From assembly GCF_017427765.1 (NCBI RefSeq), contig NZ_JAFRSC010000034.1, positions 1-64,000 on the forward strand: a DNA stretch of 64,000 nt, written 5' to 3'. Position numbers and translations under genes: made by a program. The notes under the pieces are model-generated. The model did no database searches. It was not told the origin of the DNA and worked only from the letters and a program-made list of their open reading frames with translations. Of this stretch, positions 35,501-43,173 are shown in pieces (positions within the stretch are counted from its first letter, which is position 1; each line of letters starts with the position of its first letter). Origin of the DNA: Methanobrevibacter sp. GTDB taxonomy: Archaea; Methanobacteriota; Methanobacteria; Methanobacteriales; Methanobacteriaceae.

Positions 35501-36169
35501 ATTGGTAACGGTGATAAGGCAAGCTTGGCGATTAACAACAACGAATTTATAAATAATGTATTGGATATTTCAGTTATAATCAATTTGGCTAGTTTGCAGC
35601 TTCGAAACTCACAATTTAAGAAAAACATATCCAATTTAAAATGCAGCTGCATGCTATCTTCAGGCACGCTCAATGCTGATGAATGTTCGTTCATTTCTAA
35701 TGTGGGCAATTTCGAAGCGGGAGTTATCCTTAATCATGGTAAATCTGTTTTAAACAATTGCGAATTTAAAGATAATATTTCAAAACAAATTGGCGGAGCC
35801 ATATCAAATTCAGGTGAGTTAACTCTATTAAATTCATCATTTATCAACAACTCTGCTGACTGGGGTGGTGGAGCGATATATAATGCCGGTGATTTGGATA
35901 TATCTCACTTAAAGTTCATAAACAACAAATCAAAAACTACTGGGGGAGCTATTGACAATAGCGAATCTATTTTGTCAGTTTCAGATTCACTATTCGATAA
36001 AAATCAGGCTGATAGGACAGGTGGAGCAATATATGATCAAGACGGTTCATTGAATATCAAAAACACAACATTTACAGAAAACGTGGCAAAAGAAGATGGG
36101 GCAATCCATTCAACTGCTAATGCCAATTCAATTGTAAAATGTTCATTCCATAATAATCATCCAGAATAA
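32540..36169 (+). CDS. Large beta-helix repeat protein without signal peptide
   Basis: 1209 residues starting with GTG after GGTGATTTT. The N-terminus MGFLNKIKKAIQTKEEED is charged and amphipathic, with no hydrophobic signal sequence and no membrane segment elsewhere. The body consists of three right-handed beta-helix modules, each opened by a cap such as EINLTGDIILSGDES or EINLAENIQLKNNE (about residues 48, 587 and 805) and followed by coils with GGAIFNNG/GGAIYN turns and NCxF/SxF positions. These are the same coils as in secreted methanobrevibacter adhesins, yet the protein appears to stay inside the cell or leave by an unknown route. It is flanked by two other MGF-type genes. Confidence 0.8.
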   Translation: MGFLNKIKKAIQTKEEEDFQKPPSENVSFKASDSFSDLDRLIHSGSHEINLTGDIILSGDESAFYRDGIHIGVDNLVIDANGHAIDAGFKTRIFKIGANNITFKNVKFKNAISSESGGAIFNNGISVKFFNCEFTGCSSQTGGAIANYPNYSMEFDSCKFSNNKSSGPAGAIFNGGNITINNSEFINNQAKEGGAINTQIMASVEIVNSQFIANTASGAGAIFSASEVKITSSDFQNNTSTRSAGAIANGGGGTLTVEDSTFSNNSAETDGGAILSGFGEIKIIKSKFIKNSSNDTGGVIKNIGIINICGSDFKANSSDNIGGAIYNDNEATLSGCRFEDNISQSRGGALYNSGPLTGNELIFINNASKGGGALYSDRDMSLKDSTFENNASNMGAAIMNDRCSSVLDNVEFINNESDMRSVVYNMGGEIKAASCKFLNHEVSYELIYNENASLTFIDSIFGDNKSRSTIFNDKNSTLSIFGGEFSKNSCEISVIENENQVGIDESAFDSNVSAKQFSENIYNKGHLTLTKPKFKTLNQNKCILNENHIDVKKIMREEIEDNIQNLGEVEYFMESEDKQNGFELLDDLIRNSNTLEINLAENIQLKNNEREFYEGGIELDRDNLIINGNDHIIDANSNSRIFYITGRDITLKNIIFKNGSFLTQAERNASGGGAIKIVKDASLKLENCKFLDNSSEDYGGAILNNGILNCENTEFENNLCDSFGGAVFNRNIFISKNDQFKDNKSEIAGAIYNCGDLTVRNITQQGNNSNISYPIFNNNIMKSFDNPENIIYNIGSLNKEDMVAKSFTYLNGQISSSDNIALDTDIVFDYKSDLEFKEGLLIEKDLIINGNGFSIDAAGIASFFNIKNPENEVTFKNISFKNAFSHKLPIFDNKGLIRFENCRFISNKLADDAHFIKNDKSLKIINSVFSNNSSKKGSIIHNNKSVEITGCEFLINETGVNFGIIYNFHDAKLDNLSFNTNYSKDYIIGNGDKASLAINNNEFINNVLDISVIINLASLQLRNSQFKKNISNLKCSCMLSSGTLNADECSFISNVGNFEAGVILNHGKSVLNNCEFKDNISKQIGGAISNSGELTLLNSSFINNSADWGGGAIYNAGDLDISHLKFINNKSKTTGGAIDNSESILSVSDSLFDKNQADRTGGAIYDQDGSLNIKNTTFTENVAKEDGAIHSTANANSIVKCSFHNNHPE

Positions 36170-36253
36170 AATATATTAATTTCAGCTGTAAACAAAACAT
36201 TTTTTAGAAGAATTTAAAAATCATTAAATTTAAATATATATTTAGGTGATAAA

Positions 36254-36652
36254 ATGGGATTTTTAAGTAACATTTTTGGCTCCGGCGATGATTCTGTTTT
36301 GGGTCTTGCAAAAAAGATTAAAAAGCTTCTGGAAAACGGGCCTTCTGAAGTAAATCTGACTGACAACAATATTGGGGAATTTCAGAAATTATCTCAGGAA
36401 ATTAGAGATAAATATCCGGACCACTTCTATTCAAGTTGCGTATGGCTTTTTGAATTGACTGCCACTCGAGGAGTTTATGTTTCTGGGCCTGGTGTGGATG
36501 AGATGATTAAGGAATATATAGTAAAAACAATCACTCTGGAAGGTGAATATAATCCTCAGTCCTCCGAAGAAAAGGAAGTCAAGCGATATTTTGTCAGAAT
36601 ACTTAATACCTGTGTAGATATGGCAAACAAAAATGGAATAATTTCTGTATAA
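36254..36652 (+). CDS. Hypothetical protein, third of the MGF-type locus
   Basis: 132 residues, N-terminus MGFLSNIFGSGDD, then a helical domain (LGLAKKIKKLLENGPSEVNL, FQKLSQEIRDKYPDHFYSS, VKRYFVRILNTCVDMANKNG). The family is not recognised. GGTGATAAA precedes the ATG, and TTTAAATATATA at 36228-36239 could serve as its own BoxA, so it may be transcribed separately from the beta-helix gene 84 bases upstream. The shared N-terminal motif suggests common localisation with the two preceding products. Confidence 0.65.
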   Translation: MGFLSNIFGSGDDSVLGLAKKIKKLLENGPSEVNLTDNNIGEFQKLSQEIRDKYPDHFYSSCVWLFELTATRGVYVSGPGVDEMIKEYIVKTITLEGEYNPQSSEEKEVKRYFVRILNTCVDMANKNGIISV

Positions 36653-36700
36653 ATAGATTAAGGTTATTGCCTTGCGCATTTTCAAAAAAAGGCATTAATT

Positions 36701-36967
36701 TTAATTTTCTTTTTTAAATTTTTTAACAAAATTACGAACAATTGCATCTATTTCGTCCTGACCATGTAGGGGTGCATAATAAAACTCATCGTTTTCTTCA
36801 TAAATTAGGCCTACAGGAAGAATTTCTGCTGAAGTTAACCTGTTGTTGATGAGGGTAATGTCCCGTCTGAAGACAAATGTGAATCCGTAAAGTTCACAGA
36901 ATAGATATTGGCTTGTGCTATCAAAATCAAGAATATAATCTATTACCTGTTTTACAAACTTATCCAT
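36701..36967 (-). CDS. Hypothetical protein, downstream of DUF2953 gene
   Basis: 88 residues, soluble, with FVKQVIDYILDFDSTSQYLF and ILPVGLIYEENDEFYYAPLHG; the C-terminus is basic (VKKFKKEN). I recognise no family. It overlaps the DUF2953 gene by 8 bases and thus belongs to the GerW-DUF2953 operon as its last gene. Its function is probably tied to that pair. Confidence 0.65.
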   Translation of the reverse strand: MDKFVKQVIDYILDFDSTSQYLFCELYGFTFVFRRDITLINNRLTSAEILPVGLIYEENDEFYYAPLHGQDEIDAIVRNFVKKFKKEN

Positions 36968-37538
36968 TCCTCAGCCCCCTTATCAGTTTTCGAACATCCT
37001 TTTTTGAAATAAGTTTGATTGCCGGACCCATTAACTTCAACAGATTGATGTCAAGGGAATTTTCCCCTTTTACATCAAGGATGCTTCCATTAAATGACGG
37101 TTCGGCGGACAATCTTGCATTTTCGTGAGTGCTGTTTACAATAATAAGTAAGCTCCAAATGTAGCCGATGTATTTTGCCGTGTCTGCATAGGAGTCAAGG
37201 CCAAAAATGATGTGATTTTCAAGTTTTGAGATGTGAATGCATTGGGTAAATGACTTTAGAAATTCCTTAAAGTATTCAAAACAGGGCTTGGCCAGTTCAG
37301 CCAGCTTTCTTGGTTCAATTTTTTCGGAATCCTCTTCGCCATCTTCCTCATCATCTTCATCTTCTTTTGGAAAACGGCTTGAGTAAACTTTAATTTTTTT
37401 TAAAATAAGTATTTTCAAACATCCTTTAAATTTACTGCCGGTTTTATCATAAATAAAAGTTATTCTAACTCCTATATACAATAAAATAATAATAAATAAG
37501 ATGATTATTAGGATAATCACCCATAGGATGTTTAACAT
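36960..37538 (-). CDS. DUF2953 membrane protein
   Basis: 192 residues. One N-terminal membrane helix (3-24, ILWVIILIIILFIIILLYIGV), an acidic insert (EDEDDEEDGEEDSEK, about 60-74) and a domain with LENHIIFGLDSYADTAKYIGY and RLSAEPSFNGSILDVKGENS, characteristic of DUF2953. In Firmicutes the same family (YtfI) is encoded next to the GerW-type YtfJ, and here the GerW-like gene is 10 bases upstream. The molecular role is unknown in both groups. Confidence 0.8.
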   Translation of the reverse strand: MLNILWVIILIIILFIIILLYIGVRITFIYDKTGSKFKGCLKILILKKIKVYSSRFPKEDEDDEEDGEEDSEKIEPRKLAELAKPCFEYFKEFLKSFTQCIHISKLENHIIFGLDSYADTAKYIGYIWSLLIIVNSTHENARLSAEPSFNGSILDVKGENSLDINLLKLMGPAIKLISKKDVRKLIRGLRNG

Positions 37539-37548
37539 GTAAATGTTC

Positions 37549-37968
37549 CTATTCTTCGTCAGTATCTATTTTTGTGGTGAATTCAGGTTCTATATATTCT
37601 GATTCATCATATTCTTCATTGGAATTTGAATCCAAATAGCTTTTTATCAAATCAGTAATCATTAAACCTAAATCGGACAATGCTTTGTTTGTTTCGGTTC
37701 CTTTACTTAAGTCAAGTACGCGAACGCCTTCTGCAGTATTTCCTTTTTTAGGGATTAACACCATGGAAATAGGTTCTATTCCAGCACCGGCTCCAACAGC
37801 ATCGCTTCCTTCGCTTCCTAAAATGTTTTCTCCAGCTCCGAATCCTACTCCCATTCTCATTACTGGAATTAAGATTTTATCTTCGGTTTCGATTGGTGAT
37901 CCGATTACATTGTCTATATTAATGAGTTTATGTAATTCTTCTACTGATGTTTTTATATTTTCAGACAT
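37549..37968 (-). CDS. GerW (YtfJ)-family protein
   Basis: 139 residues. The family core is clear: VEELHKLINIDNVIGSPIE, ILIPVMRMGVGFGAG, AVGAGAGIEPISMVLIPK. The C-terminal 40 residues are acidic and disordered. GerW proteins are named for a spore germination phenotype in Bacillus but occur widely in non-sporulating archaea and bacteria. It heads a three-gene minus-strand operon with DUF2953. The putative replication origin lies directly upstream. Confidence 0.85.
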   Translation of the reverse strand: MSENIKTSVEELHKLINIDNVIGSPIETEDKILIPVMRMGVGFGAGENILGSEGSDAVGAGAGIEPISMVLIPKKGNTAEGVRVLDLSKGTETNKALSDLGLMITDLIKSYLDSNSNEEYDESEYIEPEFTTKIDTDEE

Positions 37969-38059
37969 AGTTTCACATCCTAATTGTTAATTTAAGTTTG
38001 TTGTTAATGTTTAAAATATTTTTACTATTTGTTTAATTTGAAAAATTAGTAATACTTTT

Positions 38060-38335
38060 TTTACTTATAAGACATAAGTTTCAAGTGTAACTTTTTTCTT
38101 ATAACATGTTCTTCAAGTGTAAAGAGGTGCGTTTCAAGTGTAACTTTTCACTTATAACTTGTAACTTTTACCTTGAGAGGTGCATTTCAAGTGTAACTTA
38201 TCACTTATAACTTCTCATTATGTAAAAAATATATTACTTATAACTTATACCAGAAATTTTCAATAATGTAAAAAATAATTTACTTATAACTTCTCACAGA
38301 TTCCAAAGTCAAAAAAAATTATAACTTATAACTAA
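38060..38335. other. Candidate replication origin (oriC) with mini-ORB repeats
   Basis: Exact copies of TTTCAAGTGTAAC occur at 38080-38092, 38132-38144 and 38185-38197, with a variant CTTCAAGTGTAAA at 38111-38123. The complement, GTTACACTTGAAA, matches the 13-bp Cdc6/Orc1-binding repeat that I recall from the Methanothermobacter thermautotrophicus origin. The two rightmost copies are preceded by an AGAGGTGC-type element or its variant and followed by TCACTTATAACTT. CTTATAACTT recurs at 38151, 38204, 38237 and 38283. The right half (38216-38335) is very A/T-rich and may be the unwinding element. An orc1/cdc6 gene lies 3.3 kb away. The interval has no coding potential that I can see. Confidence 0.75.
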
Positions 38336-38367
38336 AATTTCAACAAAAAAAAGAAAAGTTGACAGAA

Positions 38368-39510
38368 TCATAAGTATGATTCTGCAATGGATGCAACACC
38401 TGCGCCTGCATCGTCTATTACGCCTAAACCTTTTAATGTCATACCAATAGCTGCAAAGGTTTGAGTTAATTCCTTGTAGGAAATATTTCCCATGTGTCCG
38501 ATTCTGAAAATGTTTCCTTTTAAGTGATCTTGACCTCCGGCCAATTCTACTCCGTATTTGTCACGGGTAGTGCCTCTAAAGTCAGCATCAGTGATTCCTT
38601 CAGGCATTTTTACGGCAGTTACTGTAGCAGATGAAACAGCTTCATCAGCAAATAATTCCAGGCCTAAAGCTTTAACGGCATCTACACTGGCTTTAGCAGC
38701 TTTGTGGTGACGTGCAACTCTAGCGTCAAGTCCTTCTTCCATAACCATTTTCAATGCTTCGTTCATTGCATAAGTGAGTGAAACTGATGGAGTGTATGGA
38801 GTTTCAGGTGGGACTTTGTCTCCGCTTTTTCTTACAGCTTTCATATCTAAATAAAAAGTATTGGTTTCCACTTTATCAACAGCAGCCCATGCGTCGTCGC
38901 TTAATGTAATTGCTGCCATACCTGGTGGTGCTGCTAAACATTTTTGAGATCCGGTAAGACACACGTCAATGCCGAATTTTTCTACATTTACTTTGTCTCC
39001 TCCAAGGGAAGATACGGTATCTACGATGTATAATGCGTCATAATCTTTCATTACTTTACCGATTTCTTCGATAGGTGCAGCTACACCAGTTGAAGTTTCA
39101 TTGTGGATTACGCTAACAGCTTTAATATCTTCATCAGCTTCTAAAGCTTCTTTAATAGCCTCAGGAGTTACAGCAGTTCCCCATTCTACTGCTAACTCTT
39201 TAGTTTCAATTCCATGAGTGTTAGCTATTTTCATGAAACGTTCTCCGAATTTTCCACCAACAACGTTTAACATTTTTTCTCCAGGAGCTACAGTGTTAGC
39301 AATTCCTGCTTCCATAGCGGCAGTTCCTGATCCAGTTAATAAATAAGAATTATTTGGGGTTTGGAAAACTTTACTCATTAATTCAGTAGTTTCAGTTAAG
39401 ATTTCACCATATTTAGCGCTTCTGTGGTTAACAACAGCTTGTGACATTGCATTGAGTACTCTTGGGTGTACTGTTGTTGGTCCCGGAAGCATTAATAAAA
39501 TATCGTTCAT
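38368..39510 (-). CDS. Class V aminotransferase (alanine-glyoxylate/serine-pyruvate type)
   Basis: 380 residues, PLP-dependent fold type I, class V. The N-terminal LLMLPGPTTVHPRVL is typical, TGSGTAAMEA binds the cofactor phosphate, D164 of IVDTVSSLGG contacts the pyridine nitrogen, and Lys190 in LTGSQKCLAAPPG forms the Schiff base. Archaeal members transfer amino groups between alanine, aspartate or serine and keto acids; the preference here is not deducible. GGAGGAATATA precedes the ATG. It stands alone, transcribed toward the putative origin. Confidence 0.9.
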   Translation of the reverse strand: MNDILLMLPGPTTVHPRVLNAMSQAVVNHRSAKYGEILTETTELMSKVFQTPNNSYLLTGSGTAAMEAGIANTVAPGEKMLNVVGGKFGERFMKIANTHGIETKELAVEWGTAVTPEAIKEALEADEDIKAVSVIHNETSTGVAAPIEEIGKVMKDYDALYIVDTVSSLGGDKVNVEKFGIDVCLTGSQKCLAAPPGMAAITLSDDAWAAVDKVETNTFYLDMKAVRKSGDKVPPETPYTPSVSLTYAMNEALKMVMEEGLDARVARHHKAAKASVDAVKALGLELFADEAVSSATVTAVKMPEGITDADFRGTTRDKYGVELAGGQDHLKGNIFRIGHMGNISYKELTQTFAAIGMTLKGLGVIDDAGAGVASIAESYL

Positions 39511-39732
39511 TATATTCCTCCAAAATATTAGCTTACTTAAAGCTATATATATCTTTAATTTTTATACTTATTAAATATTTTTAACATGCTATTTTATTCA
39601 GTTTTTTTAAGGTAGGATAAACGTATTTTATTATATTGTTCATTTTTTCATTAAATCAATTGGATACTGGTTAATATATGGTGGGTTATATATCGTTTAG
39701 TGGAGAGGAAATAACATTTAAAGGAATTTTTG

Positions 39733-40713
39733 TTATTTTTGAAGCAGTAATGTGTTGATTATTTTTTGGGCTTGTGGGGTGTTTAAGTCGTCTAATGATT
39801 TTAACTGTTCTATTCCTTTTTTGTACTGATTTATTTCTGCATTTTTTTCTGTTATTTCTGCATTTTTTTCTGTTAGTTTTGCATCTTTTTTGGTTAATTC
39901 AGCGTCTTTTTCTATTAATTTTTGGTTTTGCTGTTCTATTTCCTGATCTTTTTTTTCGAGTTCTTCGCCATATATGCTGTATACAATCTCTTCCATATCA
40001 TCTTTGTATTTTCTCATCTTCATCGCCTCCAATAGTTTGTTTTGCTTTTCTATGTCTGGAATATTTTTTAATACCATTGTCATTAATATGACTGCTATAT
40101 CTCTTTTTAATTCTTCATCCGGAATATTTGATTTGGAAAATACTTGAGCTAAGGATTCAGTAATCTGCGATGCATATTTTTGTGAAATATATTTTGGTAT
40201 GAAGGCAATATCCAAAGCCTCATTATCACTTAATTTGATGTTTTGTTTCACTTTGTTAATAACATTTTCACATTTCTCCCAAAGTTCATCATCTGAAAAA
40301 TGTATGTAATGGGGGCGGATAATGTCCGTTTCGGTTATTTTGTATTCCTTAGGAAAATTAATGTAGTTTTTTTTGCAGGTTACGGCAGTATACATCGGAA
40401 GGGAATATATGAAACTTCCGAAAGTTTTGTATTTAGCAAATTTTTTCAAGGTTTTTTCCACTACATTTTCTGACTCGTCTTCTAGGTCAATTAACATATA
40501 CTCGGTTAATTTTCCTGTTAATTCGTCTTTTTTTCCTACAGAGTATAATTCATCCATTCTTCCGGTTTCCATATTCCTCAAAACGACTTCAGTGGGATAT
40601 CTTCTGCAGTATTTTCCGGGAAGCCCCAGATATTGGTGCTGTCTTTTTCTAAATGCCATTGAAGAATATTTCATCGTTGCATCATATGTATGAAACGGTT
40701 TTTTAACTTTCAT
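39733..40713 (-). CDS. Rpn/transposase-like protein with C-terminal coiled coil
   Basis: 326 residues. The N-terminal 230 residues resemble the methanobrevibacter proteins annotated as Rpn-like or transposase-related (FIPKYISQKYASQITESLA, AVILMTMVLKNIPDIEKQNKLLEA), but I cannot point to a secure PD-(D/E)XK set. The C-terminal part has tandem seven-residue units (EKDAELT, KKDAKLT, EKNAEIT, EKNAEIN; about residues 270-300) forming a coiled coil. The start at 40713 follows AAGGTGAAAACT; the upstream GTG is part of that site. It is preceded and followed by about 220-base AT-rich gaps with nothing else supported. Confidence 0.5.
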   Translation of the reverse strand: MKVKKPFHTYDATMKYSSMAFRKRQHQYLGLPGKYCRRYPTEVVLRNMETGRMDELYSVGKKDELTGKLTEYMLIDLEDESENVVEKTLKKFAKYKTFGSFIYSLPMYTAVTCKKNYINFPKEYKITETDIIRPHYIHFSDDELWEKCENVINKVKQNIKLSDNEALDIAFIPKYISQKYASQITESLAQVFSKSNIPDEELKRDIAVILMTMVLKNIPDIEKQNKLLEAMKMRKYKDDMEEIVYSIYGEELEKKDQEIEQQNQKLIEKDAELTKKDAKLTEKNAEITEKNAEINQYKKGIEQLKSLDDLNTPQAQKIINTLLLQK

Positions 40714-40932
40714 AGTTTTCACCTTAAATTTCAGATTTCCGGAAATAATTTTTTAAAACAACGCTGTTGCATGTAATAGTCTAAAACAGTTCATATATAA
40801 GCTTTTAAAGTCAAAAGGGAATTATTGATTTTCATTTGTAATTTAACCAGTTTAAAACAATTTTTAAATTGTCCTATAACAACAAATTATTTAATTAATT
40901 AAAAGCTAAAATTAATATAGTGAGGTTTAAAT

Positions 40933-41652
40933 ATGGAATTTGGACTCTGGGAAAAATATTACATTGAAATTCTTGAAGATTTTGGTTTTTCACGCCAGGC
41001 AGATGAGGAATCTGCAAAATTACTTGATGAAATTTTATCAACTGAAGGTTGTCTTACTTTAGATGATTTAAGCCAGATTGTAGGCTTTTCAGATAAATTC
41101 ATAGTATTCGGTGCCGGGCCTTCTCTAAAGGAACACATTATTGAGTTAAAGGAAAATTACGATTTAAAGGGCTATGTTCTGGTTGCAGCCGACGGTGCAA
41201 CAACAGCAATGATTGAAGAACGTCTTGTTCCGGACATTGTTGCAACAGATCTGGATGGAAACATTGATGATATTCTTTTGGCCAATTTAAAAGGTGCAAA
41301 CATAGCAATTCATGCACACGGTGACAATATTGAAAAAATTGCATCTTTAAGCTCATTTTTCAACAACGTATTGGGTACAACCCAGGCACAGCCGGTAGGA
41401 AATCTCTACAACTTCGGAGGATTTACAGATGGGGACAGAGCAATATTTCTCTCAGTCGCTCTGGGCGCATCACAAATAACTCTCGCCGGAATGGACTTTG
41501 GAGATATTGTAACCAAATATTCAAGACCTAATCTCGAAAACGCACTGGCAAAGGCTGATGATTTTAAAAAGAAAAAACTTGTTTACGCTGAAAAGTTCAC
41601 CAAGTGGGTCAGCGATAACGAAAACGTGGAAATCATTAATTTAAAGGAATAA
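40933..41652 (+). CDS. mptE: 6-hydroxymethyl-7,8-dihydropterin pyrophosphokinase (MptE-like)
   Basis: 239 residues of the DUF115/MptE family, which activates the pterin in tetrahydromethanopterin biosynthesis. Motifs seen are FIVFGAGPSLKEHI (about residues 55-68), VAADGATTAMIEERLVPDIVATDLDG in outline (about 84-110) and AGMDFGD near 190. The length agrees with archaeal MptE. GTGAGGTTTAAAT precedes the ATG. It is 33 bases upstream of orc1/cdc6 on the same strand. This gene is among the clearest methanogen markers in the window. Confidence 0.88.
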   Translation: MEFGLWEKYYIEILEDFGFSRQADEESAKLLDEILSTEGCLTLDDLSQIVGFSDKFIVFGAGPSLKEHIIELKENYDLKGYVLVAADGATTAMIEERLVPDIVATDLDGNIDDILLANLKGANIAIHAHGDNIEKIASLSSFFNNVLGTTQAQPVGNLYNFGGFTDGDRAIFLSVALGASQITLAGMDFGDIVTKYSRPNLENALAKADDFKKKKLVYAEKFTKWVSDNENVEIINLKE

Positions 41653-41685
41653 TTTTTTATAATAATTCAAATAAAAGTGGATAAC

Positions 41686-42795
41686 ATGGGAATTGAAGAT
41701 ATTTTAATGTATGATGAAAGTCTTTTTCAAAACATAAATGCATTTGACCCGGATTACATGCCTCCGAACTATAACTTCAGAGATACTCAAATGGAGGCTA
41801 TGGCAATGGCAATAAGGCCTGCAATGAAAGGTGGCCAGCCATCAAATGCGATTATTTTGGGCTCACCTGCAACAGGAAAGACAACAGCTATTAGAAAAGT
41901 ATTCGAAATGGTTGAAAAAAATACAGAAAAGGTAGTATGTGTTTATATCAACTGCCAGATTCATACAACCCGTTTTGGAATATTTTCTCAAATCTACAAA
42001 AAGATTTTCGGCCATGTTCCTCCAGAAACAGGTGTTCCGTTTGCAAGAATCTATACACAAATCATGCAGGATCTTCAAAAAAATAAAAAGTCACTGATTG
42101 TTGCGTTCGATGACATCAACTATCTTTTCCAGACCAATCATGCCAACAAGGTTGTTTATGACATACTTAGGGCTTACGAGGAATATCCTGGTGTTAGAAC
42201 CTCTATTTTTGCAATACTGTCTGATTTGGAATTCAAATATGCATTTGACAAAAACGTAAATACAGTATTTATCCCTCAGGAAATCATGTTCCCGCTTTAT
42301 ACCTACACACAAATAGAAGACATCCTCAAAGACCGTGTCAAGGCAGGATTCTTCCCGAATGTTTTAGGTGATGATATCCTTGAGCAGATTGCAATGTATA
42401 CTCTTGAAAATGGCGATTTGAGAGTGGGAATCAATCTTTTAAAATCCTGCGGCAATATTGCTGAAGCTTCAGCCAGCCGTGAAATTACTCAGGAGCACTT
42501 CGATAAGGCAATCGAATCATTGGTTTCTGTCAATGTCTCTGAAACCCTGAAATCTTTAAATGATGATGAAAGAGAGTTGCTTAAGATGATCGTTAACTAC
42601 GATGGTGTTTATACTGCAGGTGAACTTGGAGATGAGTATAAGCAAAAAACCGGCTCCAGCTATGCATCATTTAATAGAACCCTTGATAAACTTGAATTTG
42701 TAAGATTGATTGATACCAAATTCACAGGAAAAGGGGTTAGGGGCAATTCACGCCAAATAATATTGCGTTTCACCCCAGAAGATTATACTATCTAG
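41686..42795 (+). CDS. cdc6: Orc1/Cdc6-type DNA replication initiator
   Basis: 369 residues. An AAA+ ATPase that marks archaeal origins and loads the MCM helicase. Walker A is GSPATGKTT (residues 59-67), Walker B is IVAFDDINYLF near 140, a sensor-type region is FAILSDLEFKYAFDK, and a C-terminal winged helix (about 290-369, with YTAGELGDEYKQKTGSSYASF and GKGVRGNSRQI) binds DNA. The ATG at 41686 is preferred because the GTG at 41677 belongs to a GTGGATAAC site. The candidate origin with mini-ORB repeats is 3.3 kb upstream, separated by the aminotransferase, the Rpn-like protein and mptE. Confidence 0.93.
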   Translation: MGIEDILMYDESLFQNINAFDPDYMPPNYNFRDTQMEAMAMAIRPAMKGGQPSNAIILGSPATGKTTAIRKVFEMVEKNTEKVVCVYINCQIHTTRFGIFSQIYKKIFGHVPPETGVPFARIYTQIMQDLQKNKKSLIVAFDDINYLFQTNHANKVVYDILRAYEEYPGVRTSIFAILSDLEFKYAFDKNVNTVFIPQEIMFPLYTYTQIEDILKDRVKAGFFPNVLGDDILEQIAMYTLENGDLRVGINLLKSCGNIAEASASREITQEHFDKAIESLVSVNVSETLKSLNDDERELLKMIVNYDGVYTAGELGDEYKQKTGSSYASFNRTLDKLEFVRLIDTKFTGKGVRGNSRQIILRFTPEDYTI

Positions 42796-42905
42796 CTTTT
42801 CCTGTCGGGAAATTAGTTTTTTCTGTTAACATTAGAGTGTATGCATGGTAAGCTTATAGTCTAATGTGCAACTAAGGGTTTGGTATTGTAAAATCAATTA
42901 AATCC

Positions 42906-43085
42906 TTAGATAATAAACGGATTTTGAGCTGCAACAACAGAAATAACAGATAAAAGTAATGCTGCTATTACTACAAGCATTACCATGCAAGATTGAACAT
43001 CTATGTCGCTGTATGCAATTTCATCTACTATTGAACTTCTTTTTCTTAAATCAGCTTGTAATGTGGTGTCATTATTTCTCAACAT
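42906..43085 (-). CDS. Small single-span membrane protein
   Basis: 59 residues. A charged N-terminal half (LRNNDTTLQADLRKRSSIVD) and one membrane helix (about 33-52, CMVMLVVIAALLLSVISVVA) with a short C-terminal tail. GTGATTAAA precedes the ATG at 43085. The family is unknown. A cytoplasmic N-terminus is likely from the charge distribution. A TTTCC/GGAAA hairpin with a T-run at 42797-42827 ends the convergent cdc6 transcript. Confidence 0.6.
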   Translation of the reverse strand: MLRNNDTTLQADLRKRSSIVDEIAYSDIDVQSCMVMLVVIAALLLSVISVVAAQNPFII

Positions 43086-43173
43086 TTTAATCACTATATT
43101 AAAATTGTCGAAAGTTTATATATAAACAAAGAGATAGAGAGCATTTGATAAGTAATATTTTTGAGGTAAAATC

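Noticed and set aside
37549..37968. Sporulation capability inferred from GerW and SpoIIM homologues
   Set aside because: Both families are widespread in non-sporulating archaea, so the names are historical.
42796..42905. Gap next to orc1/cdc6 as origin
   Set aside because: No copy of the 13-mer or other repeated element is present, only a weak terminator hairpin.
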